A stretch of DNA of 64,000 bases from Limanda limanda (GCF_963576545.1 NC_083655.1:17746204-17810203), one strand, 5' to 3'; shown: positions 37,721 through 52,328, counted from the first letter of the stretch. Made by a program: numbers and translations. The notes: generated by a model from the sequence alone, not told the origin.

Positions 37721-40700
37721 TAAAAATAAACAAACTTAATCGAAGAACGTGGAACGTTCTGTGTGGATATTAGCTAAATTGTCCTTTAACCTCTAGGCCA
37801 CCCTTGAGCTCTGTGAGAACAGGGAATAAAACTGGAGGGGAAACGTAAATTAAATGAACGGAAAACTCAGGCAGGGCTGGGACGAGCCTGGCCGAGCAGA
37901 GCGCCTGCAGCCACCGCTGCTTTCCCTCAGTCCAGATTGAGTGTGACTTGTGTCAGGCGCAGACTCTGGTCTCCGCTCTACGTCTCCGAGGCCGAGAGGG
38001 CAGTGCCACTGCAAAAAAGTCTGCCCCTGAGATGAAAGCATTTTCCATCGTGCATAATGTGAATGAAAATAATATGCGCATTGTGTAATCACGGCACCAA
38101 AGGGCCAGAAATACATGCAACATGTACAAAGAAGCCGTTATGTGACTTGGTTTACTGTGCAGGCTCCGGCGCCAAGTGCTAGAGACACGGGGAAGGCTGG
38201 AGTCGACTCGCGAATGGAGTCTGACTCAAACGCCATGAGGTGTTTCCTCACACGCTACCTCGGGCCAACGTGTATGTGGAAATGGGGTTCATTTTAGCGA
38301 CTGTTATTTTATGACGTGACAAAGTTATTGCTGCAGGTGAGGACAGCGCAGGGGGACGTGCCGTGGAGGAGAGATGGTGTCTGACTGCACGAATGCTGGG
38401 GCTGGTTTCTGTGTTCCCACGCTGCTGGATTCAGAGTTTCCTGATTTCTGAAATGGAGGGGGGGGGGGGGGGGGTTACATAGGACCGAAATGAAGGGGGG
38501 CTGGAAAATGGCCTCTGCTTTGACTAACATAAACAGATCATAAAAAGGCTCTTCAGTCTGACTGTGGGAGCCGAGTGGAGCTCAAGTCTCCTAGTTTATA
38601 GATTTGGGCTTCAGCAGGCGTCACTTCAGCTGTGTCCTCTCCGATTTGGCTCACGTTCAGTAGCAAAGCGGCCGTGTTTCAGTCTGTTTAGACGTACCGA
38701 TGTGCAAACACTTTGTAAAACCTGAACTTGCCCACTGTGCAGAAATTGGAAGACAAATTTATTGCATGCGATGAAATTCACCAGGTCATTGCAACAAGGA
38801 GGCCGTCCAGGACACATGACATCAGCTCAGAAGTCACAGTTCTCTGTGTGTTAGTCTTACATGACAAGTTAAAAATGTTGGCAGTTCCCAGCAAGTTCCC
38901 ACCTTCTCGAGACAGTCTCCACCCTGCCTGGGGGGGGTGTTGGCTTCGGCGCTGCCCGCTCGGCAACAGGTCTGGAGCTGACCTTGGTCTCGCTTTACAT
39001 TGGATCTCATGAAGCTCTGTCTTCTTAATAAACTAATTGTTAAGAGATGTTGTTGTGAGTTCACAGTGTGCGTCCTGGAAGTGAGAGCTGTGTGGTTTGG
39101 AGGCTTCGACTATTGACGCTGGCGCAGCGTGGTGTAAAAGTTATGTAGTCACACCACAAGGTCGTATTCACTTGTGACTTTCATAGAACTTGCTTGTTCG
39201 TCGTGCCACCGTTTCCTGAGCTTGTGCGTGAAATACGCAAAGTGTCTGAACTCAGGGGAATTACAAGGGGGTAGACATAACAACATAAACACAGAGAAGG
39301 GAGATTAAAGTGTGCGTATGTTGCTTTCAAATGAAGAAATAACACAGTCTTCTTCTTGCAAATGAAAGGTTGTATTTATGAGCAATAAAACACTGCTTTG
39401 CTCAATTCAACACACTCCGAGATCTTTCAGTTAGAGCCTTACTTGGTCTGGTATGACCAGCGGCTCATGGCGGCTGTTAGCAAATGTTAGCTAACTTGAG
39501 ATATTTATGTGTAACTGAAATTTGGAGATGGATGATGTTCAGACAAATGACAAAACACAATAGTAGGAGATTGGCTTAAGAGCTGGACTTCTTTGACTAA
39601 ACAGCCTTGAACCGGGGATCTGTTGCAACGTATAGTGTGAGCACGTAAATCATGAGTTTTGGGTTTTCGTGTCAGACACTGTGAGGTGAAATTTAACGAC
39701 AACATTTCTTAAGTCGCAGAGTGTTTGCTCAGCTTTACTCAAAAGTCCAATTTTAACTTTAAAATAATTTAATTTGCACGACATATCCAAGCCGATTATT
39801 CATTAACTGTATATATCCTTTTTCTCCATTTAAGTGAGTTCATCACATGTAGTTTGACGCATCATATTTGAATGTGACATTGACAAAAACCCTGTACTTT
39901 AGGCATAAATAAATTGAATCTTTTGAACTTGGATTTTGTTTCACTTTGTAACTGTGAAGTATCTTCAAGAGCAGAAACTTTCATTATCTCACTCTACCCC
40001 CTGTACATTCTATATGGCCACTGCTACAGTCCCAGCTTTGTGTATTATCGGAGGAAGTGGCTGTCTGTTAAACAGACAGAGGGGGCTGGTTTATAATTAT
40101 TAGTCTAAGGCCCCGGCCTGCCATGTTCTGCCATCTCCTCTTGGCAGCGGGGGTCAGAGGAGCCATAAAACATGATTAAGCGACGGAGCTGTGGCTGTAA
40201 AGTTCGTTCCAGACACTCGTGGATAAAAAATGACGGTGAAATCAGTCGCAGCATGGGAACAGTCTGGGCTCTCTGTAATGGTTTGGATAACCAGTAGCAG
40301 ACAGACAGATAGAGGCAAGATAACTAGAGGAGCAGAAACATCTGCAGGAGGTTGTATCACAATAAGCTCCCCAGTGGAGGATTTATATCTAGCCTGCAGC
40401 ACTACTTGAGTTATGATCCAATTATCCACATTGCTACACTGCACTAATAATTACAGGATGTACATGGAGCTGGGTTTTATGATCACAGATCCAAATAGTG
40501 ACATGATGTCACATTTACCTTTAACTAATCAATGTAATTAACAGAAAAAAGACAGGAACTGAAAACAATAATCTCTCACTGTGTTTGGTGCTATTGTCAA
40601 TTAAAGTGTTTCTCTATAATATGAAAAAGTTTGTGTGTTAACAAGGTTTTCAATAAATTATTGACTTGTTAATAAAAAACATTCACATGTATTATTCATT

Positions 40701-43700
40701 AGGAAGAGAGCTGTAAATAAACTCAATTTATAAATCAAACTTTAGATAATTACCAATTAAATGATTTATTTATCCTTTATAGATTTGCCATAAGCATCAA
40801 TGACAATAATGTCTAGGAGTGTCACAATAAAAGGATATTTTTCTGTAATGTTACAGTTTTGATGGGTTATTGTAAGAACTCAAATCCAAAATCAGAATTG
40901 TTTCGTTAACCTTTTTAGAATGATGCCTTCATATCTTTATTGGGAGCACCACAATCTTTCAGCAGTAGTTGAGGGTGAGGCAGGGGGGTTTACAGTTGTC
41001 TGTAAGGCTACATCCATAATTCTTTGCTTTCATTTGAAATCCATGTTCATTCATGTGCCGGCGGTCGTATAATAGTTTTCTTAAGCATGTAAACTATTGC
41101 ATCACTGTAAAATGCAGAATTTAACTGCACATCAGCTGTAATGGATTATCCATGTCGCATTCTACACTGGCAGCCAAGGCTAATGTCGGTTGTTTTCATC
41201 CACAAGGGGGTCATGTGATAGGACCCTGACGAATCAGTGAAGGCTACATCACGACCACAATCAGCAAGCAATTGTGAATGTCTACATCATCGTATCCAAA
41301 CATGTCTGTTGGGTCCATCCAGGCTAATAATCTGCCTTAAAAACAATTATTTGAAAAGTTAAGCGGACATCCTGAATCAAGTTATAACCTTGGAGCCTGG
41401 TATGGAATGGATATGCTGAGGTGTTGACGTTTCTTTCATAAAGGTGCGGCCTGAGCAGTGAAGAAATCTCTCATACTGAAGTTTTACGAAGACTTCCGAA
41501 AGCACTGACCTCTGAAGCAGCTCGTCTGCGTGCTCTTCCTCTCTGAGTTTCCAGACAACACTGTAACATTCTCGGCTTCCCCCGATCAAACTGGCACGAA
41601 AGGTAGCTTCTTTTGTTAGCGTCGCTGAATGGCGCTGATGCTGCCAGGAGTAATTATGGGTAATTGGCGGGACAATAAGGCGATGACAGCTGTGGAACCG
41701 TTGCAACATCAGGGCGAGGCTCGGCCCGGGCCGCGATCCGGGCAGCACCCTTACCTCACTCTCCACCACAGTCACAATCCACTGGGCGCAATTAAGCCAC
41801 ACAATAACCTTTTTGTGGAGGCCTGTCCAGCACATATCAGCATCACATTCAGAGCAGGGAGTTAAATGTTTCTCCATCATTCCCCCCCCCCCCCCCCTGT
41901 CTCACCCAAGAGAAGCATTTATTTTAATCAAAGCAAATGACAGAAATAAATGGGTTTAATAGAGGCCTGATTGGTCTGCATGAACCCAAATCTAAATAAA
42001 CATTTCAGAGGTGTAAGAAAATATCTGATAGGATCGAGTCGTGGATTTAATGATGATAGCCGGAATGAGGAAGTATTGCATGGCTCTTAAGCGCTTGTAT
42101 GACTTATCCCTTTCAATCTGTGTGGCAGCTTGTTTTTGTGGCGGCACAGGTAAAATACAAAAATATAAACCTGAAACCATCAGTTAATTCACTTGTCGGT
42201 TTTGGCACAGCGGCAGTTTCCTTCCTCTCCTCCCTCGAGTCAAATGAGGGATTTCGTGGTTAAGAAGCAAAAAAATGATGGAATAGATCGTCGTTGGGAA
42301 TTTCCTGTCAGATTTTTGCTGAGAGTGCTGCTTGAGCTCAACAACACATTAACCTCTGTTTGCCTGTGGGAACCAGTGGAGTGAAGACCTCCGCACAAGG
42401 ATTTAGGGGAAGAAACAGAGAGGCTGAAGCCATTTTAAGCTAAAGTGCTAATAAGGCTCCATTCAATAAGTCAAACAGTATCATGGAGCTATGCTTAAAT
42501 GTCCCTAAACCACACTACAAAGGTCTGACTGTTCAAAGGTTCTAAGAATGTGCTTCATGCTCTACACGACGTAGATGATAGCGAGAGAGTTGCTTGGGAA
42601 AGTTCACTACAAGGATTTAATAACTTAATCTCGGCATTTATTATTATTATAATATCATTATTAGCTTCCACTTTACAGACTCTTATTTCAGACATGGTTT
42701 TATCTATCAATTATAATAAAATAGTATTCACCAGAGATCATGATCAGAGGCTCGTTTCAATGACCCTCGTTTTGACAATCTTTCTGTTTGGATGATCTGT
42801 ATATGGAAAACTGATCTCTGAAACTCAATCTGCTTTTAAACAGGATTCAGGATTAACAGATTTTAATTTGTTACATGCAAAGATATACAACATAATACAG
42901 TGAAATGTGTGTGTGGGGGGGTATTTACATTGTATATGTATACATTTAATGAAATGTATGGAACCAAAGCCATTCTTAATTATAAACTGCTTCAACAGGA
43001 ACATGTTTGGAAATACAGTCACCATTAAGCAGAGAAAGACAGTTTGACCAGTATTGACCTGTTTGCTGAACAGAACAAAGGCAGTGACACTGACACAGTG
43101 TGCATTCAGAGAGAGATAGAGAGAGAGATAAAAAGACATGAGACATTTAACCATCAGAAGCTCTTCTGCACAGAAAGGCTGCTTCATACAGGACCATACT
43201 AATATCATCACTGTACTCATCATACCTGTTTTGAATGTCGTTGAAGTACATCTTTTCTAACCTACACACTTTTCTAAGGCCTCAGTATTAGCCAGTGGTG
43301 TGGTAGTGAACTTTGCTCAGACATATGCACAAAGGCCCAACTGAACTTTTCCCTTAGATAAAACACAATGCTAATCAATGGCTCAATACCAAGGAGACAG
43401 GAGGCGGAACTTTTAGGGCCAATGCATTCTCAGAGTCACATGATTGGGACGTCTATACTTTCTGACATCTATATATAGTTTTAATTAAAGGTTAACACCC
43501 TCTAATCAAAGGTTGGCTGCTTGTGAGTGGGAATCCGGAAAGCTGTGCTCATTTTCAAATCTATACTCAAACTAAACCCCTGAACCACCAAGCTGTCTTC
43601 CATTCAGTGACGTCCCTCAGTCTCTCCTACCCCTCGGCTCTCTCTCTCTCACACATTTGAACCGGTGGCTGAGATAACAGTTCAAATGGCTCAAGACCAC

Positions 43701-43927
43701 TGCGTTCCTCAGACAAGTTTTAGGCCTGTCTGTCTTGGCATCAGCCTCCTGTGCCGGCGGTTCAAATCACTCGGGACGACCGTGGTCTCGGCCGTCAGGA
43801 AGCTCGAGAGGCGAGAAGCCCTTTATACTTCATATGACACCTGTTGAAGAAAGTGTGTGTGCTGCTACTGGAGTTACCGCTCAAAACTGGAAAGCCTAGA
43901 AAACTTTAGCAAGCTAATTTACAAGTC

Positions 43928-43930
<3 letters not shown>

Positions 43931-43981
<51 letters not shown>
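43931..43981. repeat. (GT)n microsatellite
   Basis: Perfect GT run of about 25 units. Confidence 0.95.
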
Positions 43982-43985
<4 letters not shown>

Positions 43986-44261
43986 AATGTTTCTCAGCAC
44001 TGCATTCTCAAGGCATTTTTTTAATTTCCAGGGAGAGACACTTCGGCCAAAAATGATTTACACTTGATATTTCGTCGATTAGATAAGCTGTAAAAAGCAT
44101 CAATATCAGTTTAAAAAATCCAAACGGTGTGAGCACGGTGTTTGTAATATTTACTCCAGTGCCATTCTCCCTGATGGCACTGGTTCTGGATCACTGCTGG
44201 CATGGAGACAGACTCGCACGCATGGACACATCGCTGTGTCTACTCCTCAGTGTCCCACATA

Positions 44262-44288
44262 AACACACACACACACACACACGCACAC
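44262..44288. repeat. (CA)n microsatellite
   Basis: CA run of about 13 units with one CG step near its 3' end. Confidence 0.9.
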
Positions 44289-45009
44289 AGAACTATCTCT
44301 ACCATCAGTGCCGGCCCTGCAGCGTGTGTCCCCTCCGTGCAGGACACAGATCTGAAAGGTCACAGTGTGTTGCTGCTGTCGCCAGTGAAATGTCAGCGGG
44401 CCACTCCTGCTCCGTCTGTCTCTCACGTCGGAGTCTCTGTGAACAAAAAGCTACAGTGAGGTGCATCAAAACAAGAAAACTCCCAACAGTCGGAGGTGAA
44501 CGGATCTAGGACAATGCTCCTGTTTATGTAACGTCTTAGCATGTGAGGGTGTTTGAAAATTTGCGTGACTCAGCAAACAGGGCCGCGGCAAATAAAAAAG
44601 CAATGTAGCCGAGCTCTTTTTATTATCTCACTGTGCTTACTGAAGTCGGCGCCTGAATGGTGCACACAGAGCTCTCTTGTTTGACTTCTCTTTTTTTTCT
44701 CTCTCTTTTCAGCAAACAATGTGCATGTTTGGGAGAATGAAAACAGGGGGGGATGAATGGGAGGAGCTGTGTCAGAATGCGATGGTGATAAGCTCGGCAC
44801 GGCTAATATTGAACACATCGAGACTATCTGCTCGGCGCGTTCGGAGTCGTCTTTGGGAAAGAGACAGGCCTCAGTGTGGGAAACAGCCGCCTTTTGATAC
44901 AGAGCTGAAGATCAGCAGTCTGCTATTATCTGCGCTGGAAAAGTTCAGCCTGGTTTAAACGGGGCGAGTAGAAAAAGAGGGTTTTTTGTCCATCGCCCTG
45001 ACCTTGTGT

Positions 45010-45150
45010 CATCCCCATGGGCTCAGCTAATAAGCCGAGCCTTTGAGGGTCCTTGATAAATTGTACAGATAAGTGGTTTGATACACATCTCCAGCCACCA
45101 AATTTGGCTCTATTAGATTGAAAATTAAATTGATAAATGCGAGCAATGTT
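45010..45150. promoter_or_regulatory. Candidate conserved non-coding element
   Basis: The segment combines CTAATAAG (about 45027), a TCF/LEF-like CCTTTGA (about 45040), a GATA-type CAGATAAG (about 45065), CTATTAG (about 45109) and AATTAAATTGATAAAT (about 45123) in repeat-free sequence. This density of developmental factor cores is suggestive only. Confidence 0.25.
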
Positions 45151-46924
45151 GCCGCTGGTGGAATCAAGCCTCTCTCTGTCTGTGTCTTCCCTCTCGTCTC
45201 CCCCTCCCGTCTGTCTGTCTCTGGTCCTCTTGGCTCCGGGCCGGAGTCACATGGTTGAGTGATCAAGTCGGGGTGTTGAGGCGAGCTCAGTGGGCGAAGC
45301 GCGGGAGCTCCAACGGGGCTGCTGCTGGGGCTGAAATCAGTCTAAGTAGGCCAAACACAAACACACCTCGCCTCGCTTCCGCCCCCCCCTCCCGTCCTTC
45401 TGACAGCCTCCCCCTTTTCCACTGACCTCCATCCAGGCTCGGCTCAGCTCGGCCACGGAGTTCACCGTGTCCACAGGCTCACCTCCTCGCTCTAACAGAA
45501 GCACGGGGGGGAAAGAAAGGGATGGAGGAGCAAGCGGCACTCTCTGAAGAAAATTTATCGAAGGGATTTTAGAGGATAAAATATTACGTTATCGAAGCCA
45601 TTTTGTCTTTTACCTTCATGCAATTATAAAAGAGCCTTAGTTGAGAAGAAATGTGTTTTTCTGCAGTGATAGCTCCCCCCGACACGTGTGTTCTCCACAG
45701 GGCATGAAGTTTTGCTTCAGACTGACAATGCCAATGCTGGTAATTTGATTGGTGCGATGTTTGTGTGGGCAGTCACTAAAGAAACGTTTGAAATCTCAAC
45801 TTTGTTGCCATAAGAATGAATGATATGACTGCTCGCTGCTGTGAGTTTACACAGTCTGGTCTGATTCTGTGACCACAACTGGGCCCATGACAACTGAAGC
45901 TATGGCTGGAACTGCTCCTTTGTATAATGCAGGGAGGAAACAGCACTGAATTTGAAAGTTTACAAGTCAGGTTTTCCCACTTTCTGAAGAAACATTTATT
46001 CATATCCTCGGTGCTGGTTTCGACTTTTCACCTTGTCAGGGACAAAGCAATCAAAGGACTCACGAGTATAGGATTACTTTTCAATAGAAGTGATTTTTAT
46101 TAACCCAAAAATATCCAAATACAGTACGAAACAGATGAAAATAAGCAAATTGAGTAAATAAATGGGTCCATTCAAAGGGGTCAAGCAATTAGATTTCTAT
46201 TAAAAAATGCTGCTAAACAAAGCACATTAACGCAAACAAGTGACCTGACAAATGAGACAAAGGCAACATATAAGCTGGAGGATCAGACCATTTGGAAACA
46301 ATAGGGGGGAACCAAAATAGACAACAAACAAAACCTCATATATCAACAACTTGTCCGTTCCTGTATTCCACCAGACTCAGGAAAGCTAAAGGACAAAACG
46401 GTGTAAACCAAATGTGAATGCCTCATTTAGATTGTAATATAGTGTCCAAAAATATAGCAATAAACAAGTTTTATGAAAGAAGCTATCTGCATCAAACAGA
46501 GCTTTTCAAACACAAAACTTTTCTATCCTCATATTCACGTCAGAGGTCAGGAAAGGTTCCGGTAGAGCAGCGGCGAAGCTGAGATCTGAGGGAAGCGGCG
46601 AGCACATCACTTTACTGTCACGTCGGAAGAATCTGACACGTCTTACTTGTAACAACAGGAATCCATCACGGGGAATCAGCACATTTTGAAAACACCTGCA
46701 GGAGATTTTTTTTCTCTCCACTCGGTCAGGAGGAGAAGACGGGTCGAGGAAGGAAGGGATAGAGAGAGAGGGGGGAGAGGGTGAATTCTCAGGCTGCCCC
46801 TGCCCCGTCCGTTCCCCACCCGCCCGAATCCAGGCTCATTAACTCAATTCATAATCGTCCCTTTTTGCACCCCCCCGCCTCCTCCTGCCCCTACTGGATG
46901 GGTAGGTAGGTGGGGGGAGGTAGC

Positions 46925-47060
46925 TGAGCTCATTAGGCCAAGGACCATTGCTCAGCCTTAAAATAACCGCTGCTGCAAAGTAGAAAAAAAAACTAATTGC
47001 TGCGAACGTGTTCAAGTTTCCACAGTTTGGTGTCAACAAAATAGTGCCTTGCTGATGGGA
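46925..47060. promoter_or_regulatory. Candidate conserved non-coding element
   Basis: Repeat-free stretch with CTCATTAGGCC, AAAATAACCGC, AACTAATTGCTGC and GTGTCAACAAAATAG wording. It lies just downstream of a C-rich block at 46800-46900. Clustered ATTA cores suggest regulatory DNA. There is no direct evidence of function. Confidence 0.18.
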
Positions 47061-47634
47061 CCGTTTTCTTTCCTCCGTCTCTGCCTTGCTTTTAAATTTT
47101 TCCTTTCGCTTCCTCCTTTTTTCCCCCCCTCCTCTCCGTCCAGGCAGCTTGAAGCAGAACCGCTAAATGGGGATAATTGTGGGGAAAGTCGGTGGCCCTT
47201 GTCTGACCAATCTTCTCACACAACAATCAGGAGATTGTTCCCGGGATCCGGTGACACAACAACCTCCTAGTGTAGATTTGGGCCGTAATTAGCAGGCAGC
47301 TACCGACATGCATGTCAGATGCGGTTATATGTAGCGAATCGATTGAACGTCCCCCCCCCAGCCTGTTTCCTCAACAACCCAGCCCTTTCATTCCTTTTAC
47401 TCGTCCTCTTGGATTGTTTTGAGCTGCAGCGGGTGTTCTCATGGAGCAGTGGGTCGCTGCTGCCGGGAGGTTTGTTTGCTGTCTCTGGAGATGAGACGGA
47501 TGGTCAGTTGGAGGGGCCCGTGTTGTGTGTGCCTGACTGGACACTGGTTAACCATCTAATGAGGGCAGAGGGAACGTGTCCAGGGAGCCAGAGCAGCAGG
47601 AGCCATCTCTGTATGATTCCTCCTCCCAACACAC

Positions 47635-47735
47635 ACACTTGCACATTTACATGCACATGCACATGTTTATACGCATGTGCATGTGCATGTGCATGTGCAT
47701 GTGCGTGTGCATGTACATGTGTGTGTACATGCACA
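47635..47735. repeat. ATGTGC hexamer repeat with cruciform-forming inverted arms
   Basis: ATGCACATGCACATG at 47651-47665 is exactly complementary to CATGTGCATGTGCAT at 47674-47688, with an 8-base spacer. GCATGT units continue to about 47715. The whole block is alternating purine-pyrimidine, so both cruciform and Z-DNA forms are possible. Frames across it encode histidine/methionine/cysteine repeats and are not genes. Confidence 0.85.
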
Positions 47736-47871
47736 AGGATGAACTCTTTTTGACACTTGCTCCATGTTTACTCAAATATTCACAGTGCCAGAGAAAGTTT
47801 GTCTCCCTTTTCACTTCTTAATCCTTTGCTTCTTTACTTACATATGTATAATCTTCTGCATGACCTCATGA

Positions 47872-48008
<137 letters not shown>

Positions 48009-48829
48009 GCCTGAAGGGTTCACAGAGTGCTCACAGTTGCTGGTTTGTGTTTGTTTGCTCTACAGGCAACTTCCAGTCTGATGGAGCAGATACAAAGATG
48101 TTCTCCTCTAACTATTTGTGTGGACTAAAGTTTTCACATTAGAATGAAGGATAAAAGTTAATTTTGGATAATAAAAAAAAAAAGCTAAAATATGCCTTGG
48201 GCATTAAAACCATTAGAGACATTCCACCAAAATGACTTTCAAAGTTGTTTTTAATAGAAAGTCTAAACCCATCTTTTTCTTCAAAGAGTTGAAGTGTGTG
48301 TGTTACAGCCAGTTGTGTCCCCTCCTGTTTTCTGTAGTCACCTGTGTTGTATTTTCGTCCAGCTGATCTTCTGCAGCTCTTGTGACACTTAAGGACATTT
48401 TCACAGCCTGGACCCAGATTCATGTCCTTGTTGTATTGTTTATATTTGATCGTGGTAGTTTTTGTTTCATATCGCAATTAAGGGAGACTGTTGTATGTCA
48501 TACTCGCATCCTGTCACCTTCAAATACGTGGACTTCAACTACTTATACTTAACATTGATTGGTTTGTAGATAGATGTGCGTCTGAGGACAGCAGCTTTTC
48601 AGTTTTGCAGTTGTATTCCCCAACTTTTTTTAATAGAGTGCAAATACAAAAAGCTTACTAATTGTTTGAATGGAGAAAATAGAACAATTGGTTCAATTCG
48701 TCAATTTCGTTGTTACTGTAATGGTAATCCTACCAGCAAAATGCACATCCTCAATTCCAAGATTATATCATCGGAGGAGAAGAATACAAGCAATCATGCT
48801 TGCCGCTTCAGCTTCTTTTTCTGAAGTAT
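48009..48829. other. Non-coding DNA, no gene recognised
   Basis: Unique AT-rich sequence between the long CA tract and a small inverted-repeat element. The minus frame of 112 codons at 48139-48477 has no recognisable motif. Confidence 0.5.
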
Positions 48830-48999
48830 CTTTTCACACACCACCTTTCCCAACAATAGTTAAATTTGATCCAGACCGAGACCACCTTCTTTGGTCTGTT
48901 GGTCCGGACTATGGTCCAAGGAAACCTTCAAACCTGTTACTTGGTTCAACTCAAGTAAAAAGTCTGAAGGTCCGGACCAAACAAGGTGTGAAAGCCCCC
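48830..48999. mobile_element. Possible MITE with CTTTCACACC-type ends
   Basis: The left edge CTTTTCACACACCACCTTT and the reversed right edge GGGGGCTTTCACACCTTGTT share a TTTCACAC core. The interior has the GGTCCGGACC palindromic wording seen in some fish DNA transposons. No target duplication was found and the ends are approximate. Confidence 0.3.
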
Positions 49000-51900
49000 T
49001 GCTGAGACGAGTGACAAGCTTATTTTTGCACTAGACATTTTAACACATGTTTATAATACAATGAATGATGGGTTGATTCCAGGTAGCTGCTCTACTTTGC
49101 ATCCAAAATGTCTGGTGTGAAAAAGTTAAAATACAGATGAGACGACAGAGGTTCTCTCCTTAACTTTAACTGCAGCACAAACCCTGACTCAGAGCGGGCT
49201 GCTTCACATCATTACATCCCAACATAATTCAGCAAAAGACCTTGTGTCTCTATTTACAGTAAAACAGAAAGGCTTTTGTTTGGCGAGGGTAAAAAACACG
49301 GTCTTTTTGTTTCGCATGCATTTTCGAATTTAGATGTCGTAATGCGGTTGTACTTTCAGCTTGTGCTCAGAGAACCTGAAATTAGAAAATTCTCTGTCAG
49401 TACAAATAGAGAGAGCTCTGTTTGTGTAAAAGAGAGAAACATGTTCCAGAGCCGCAGTGGACGCTGAACTTTAACCAACACTAAAATCGGACCTGGAGCC
49501 TTCACCGATCATAAAGAACAAAAAGAGCTATGTTCAAAAAAGTCTGATCTATTTGTGGAGGAATGTAACCTTTACCTTTCAATAAAAAATGTGCCTACTA
49601 CGTAAAGATTTTTGTTGCAGATATATTATGAGACTTTATATTTCATTACTTATGGACAGAGCTCTGTTAAAGGCAGCTGTTGCAAGATTTCATCTGGAAA
49701 GAAAAGGAATTGGAGAAGTGAGGGGGCACCTGCATGAGGGAGTTTGGGACTTAATGCATCTTGAATCTAACTCCTTTAATATTGTGTACGATTTGTTATA
49801 TGCCTGAGTAAAGTTCTGGCTGGGAAGCCTCGAAGAATTTGACTGTTTTGTGTTAAGTGTTCGGAGGAGCCATGGTGTCCCTGACATCGGGATAAGACGA
49901 ACCTTGAGACAGACTCTCATGAAGATAATAACAATCCTGATATGACCGAGACTTGTTATCTGCTCCCTCCCACATGGTTATCATACTGAAATGCTGCTAT
50001 TGCACCAAGAATCTTTTATTTTGTCAATATGTGTTACAATCAAGTCACACATTCAAGTGAAAACAACTCAGGCTCCTAGATTAGATCCATGTATTCACCA
50101 CTGAGTGCCAACAAGACGATCAGCCATCGTTATCAATCATCATCAACCTGCCAGCACCAGGAGGGCTATCAATGAAACGCCCTCCTAGTAACAAATGTTT
50201 GGTATGATAATGATTAATAATTAACCATTTCTTTTGTTTGCAATATCTACATATCATACGTTTTAATGTTATGTTATGTTTTGGAAAAACTTGTTTCTGA
50301 AAAGTGAAGAGATTTTTTTAACTAGATTGGTCACACACACAATAAAAAGCATAATTTTTTGGAGGCGGCCGCATGGAGACATGCCCAAACATAACAGCAT
50401 TGGCGTCATGTCTCACAATTTTAGCTCTTGTTTTGCAAAAATGGTGTTCCATGCAACTAGCTCTGTTTCTGGGATAAAGGTGGGATAACATTTGTACCCC
50501 CATCTGAACCTTCTACATGGAAATCAGAATGAAGTTGCAACATTCCTGCATTGAACAGGTTTTGAAAAAGTGTTTGCTGTTGATATATTATGGTGCCATT
50601 ATTTATGCTCACTATATACATATATATGAAGAGAGAGTCATTGTAACAGAGGTTCAGACATAAATAGTGGCTGCTGTGTGCTGCTCTAATGAGTGACATG
50701 GAATCATTCTCCTCCTTTACACAAAACATTCAAACAGACTGGATACGTCGGGGAGGTCACGGCTTCATGAGAATCAGAAGACATCTTTTATCATCATATG
50801 TCACAGAGATAGAGAGCAGACATGTCTGACGGCCAGATAGCCATCGGTGGGTGTAAGTGATACTGCTGAGTGGAAAGTATCGTGTCTCTCGGGTAGGTCA
50901 TCCTCGTGGCCTGCAGGTGATGACAAACCAGATGTCTCACTGTCATGGAGCAAAACTAAAAAGAATCTTAGGCCTTAACCCTGCTCAGATCTGTTTCATA
51001 CACTTTGAGCAGAGACTATCGAGGCAATCGGTCGAAAAAAGTAAAAGCAAGTGTATGTTTTGGCCCTGTCCTCTGTGTGTATGCTTGAGTGAATTAAATG
51101 AGTAATGTGTGTTGCAGGTGATGTGAGGTCAGCGCTGTGTTTGTGTAGTTACATGCGTGTGGATGTGTGCGTGTTTGTTTTGAGTTTCGAGCGGCGAGTA
51201 GGGGAAGTCAAAATATCAAAGGGCTAAAAGTCGAGCATTGGTGGGGCAGGAAGTCTGACGTGGAAATCAAACATCTCATTAAGTTGTCGGGAGCAGCCAA
51301 GTGCAATAACCCGGCACCTGCGAATTGCCTGTCCACATGCATGCAGACAGACAGGTAGACAGACAGACAGGTGGACACATAGGACAAACACAGCACTAAT
51401 TAAACACATTAAGACCCAGTGCGAGATCTGTGTGTTTACATTTTAGACTGGGTGCAACGTTTGTGTGTTTCTCCCCTGCACACAATAAACTGGTTAGCAA
51501 TCTTCTCTGTCTTCTTCATCTTCATCATAATATCATCTCAGGAACATGCTCTGAGTGCTCTGATGGGAGAAAATAATCTTTTATGTTTCTCAAATTTACC
51601 AATACTTACAAGTTTGAATGGATATATGGTGGGATACAGATTTTATACAGACTTAAATATCTTTTTCAATTTAGAGCATCACTGTATGTAGCTACATTAA
51701 GGACATCAGACAATTAACCGAAAAGCCCCCGCGAGTTAAAACAAACACCAAAGTGACATAAAGCCTATAATCCCCGACTCTTCTACTGTACACCTCTCTG
51801 CACCACCTCCAACCCACATTACCCTGAGCCTCCCTCCCTTCCCCATTCCCCCCCCCCCCCCTTGGAGGCCTGGCCAACACTGGACCCTCATTAGGTCATG

Positions 51901-52136
51901 TGTACTCAGTCCTGTTGTTCCTGCGTCCCTTAATTTCCACTGTTAAGGGGACAAAGAAAGGCACAAAGCGCATCGCAGCCCCGGGTCCTTACACTCGACC
52001 TCATTCGCTCATTACTGTCGCCATAGAAACTCGCTCCCCTCGTCACCTCCAGGCGACCCCTCCCACAGTGTGTAGATTAGTGGAATTTTTTTTTTTATTA
52101 TTGTGGCAGTTTGGAAGAGATGGGAGCAATAGGTAG

Positions 52137-52138
<2 letters not shown>

Positions 52139-52186
<48 letters not shown>
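52139..52186. repeat. (GT)n microsatellite
   Basis: Perfect GT run of about 23 units. Confidence 0.95.
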
Positions 52187-52188
<2 letters not shown>

Positions 52189-52276
52189 CACAGGGTGTGT
52201 GGGCTGAGACTTCTGATAACAAGAACTACTGGGTGACTTGACGATTACTCCAGTGTTTGTGGTCGGCAGCCGCCCC

Positions 52277-52279
<3 letters not shown>

Positions 52280-52328
<49 letters not shown>

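Larger units (their letters stand above)
36263..47634. other. Non-coding DNA, no gene recognised
   Basis: The longest repeat-poor interval. It contains an AT palindrome (36665-36696), a G run (38458-38474), a C run (41882-41897) and GT and CA tracts at 43931-43981 and 44262-44288. AT-rich zones lie at 40500-40900 and 42640-43000. Several segments have balanced composition and homeodomain cores, and are listed as candidate regulatory DNA. The 167-codon minus frame at 41377-41880 shows no domain that I recognise. Confidence 0.5.

Noticed and set aside
41377..41880. 167-codon minus-strand open frame, the longest in the window
   Set aside because: No recognisable domain, signal or repeat pattern and no splice or promoter context. 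It overlaps sequence that looks equally open on the other strand, so it is probably chance.
42825..43223. 132-codon minus-strand frame with hydrophobic stretches
   Set aside because: Located in AT-rich DNA where hydrophobic residues are expected. No signal peptide or family motif.
43757..43768. GGTTCAAATC, a perfect RNA polymerase III B-box, suggesting a tRNA or SINE
   Set aside because: The only A-box-like string is about 70 bases upstream, and no tRNA cloverleaf or SINE body could be built around it.
49589..49960. Segment considered as an LTR or retroviral remnant
   Set aside because: No TG...CA ends, primer-binding site or gag/pol similarity could be shown.
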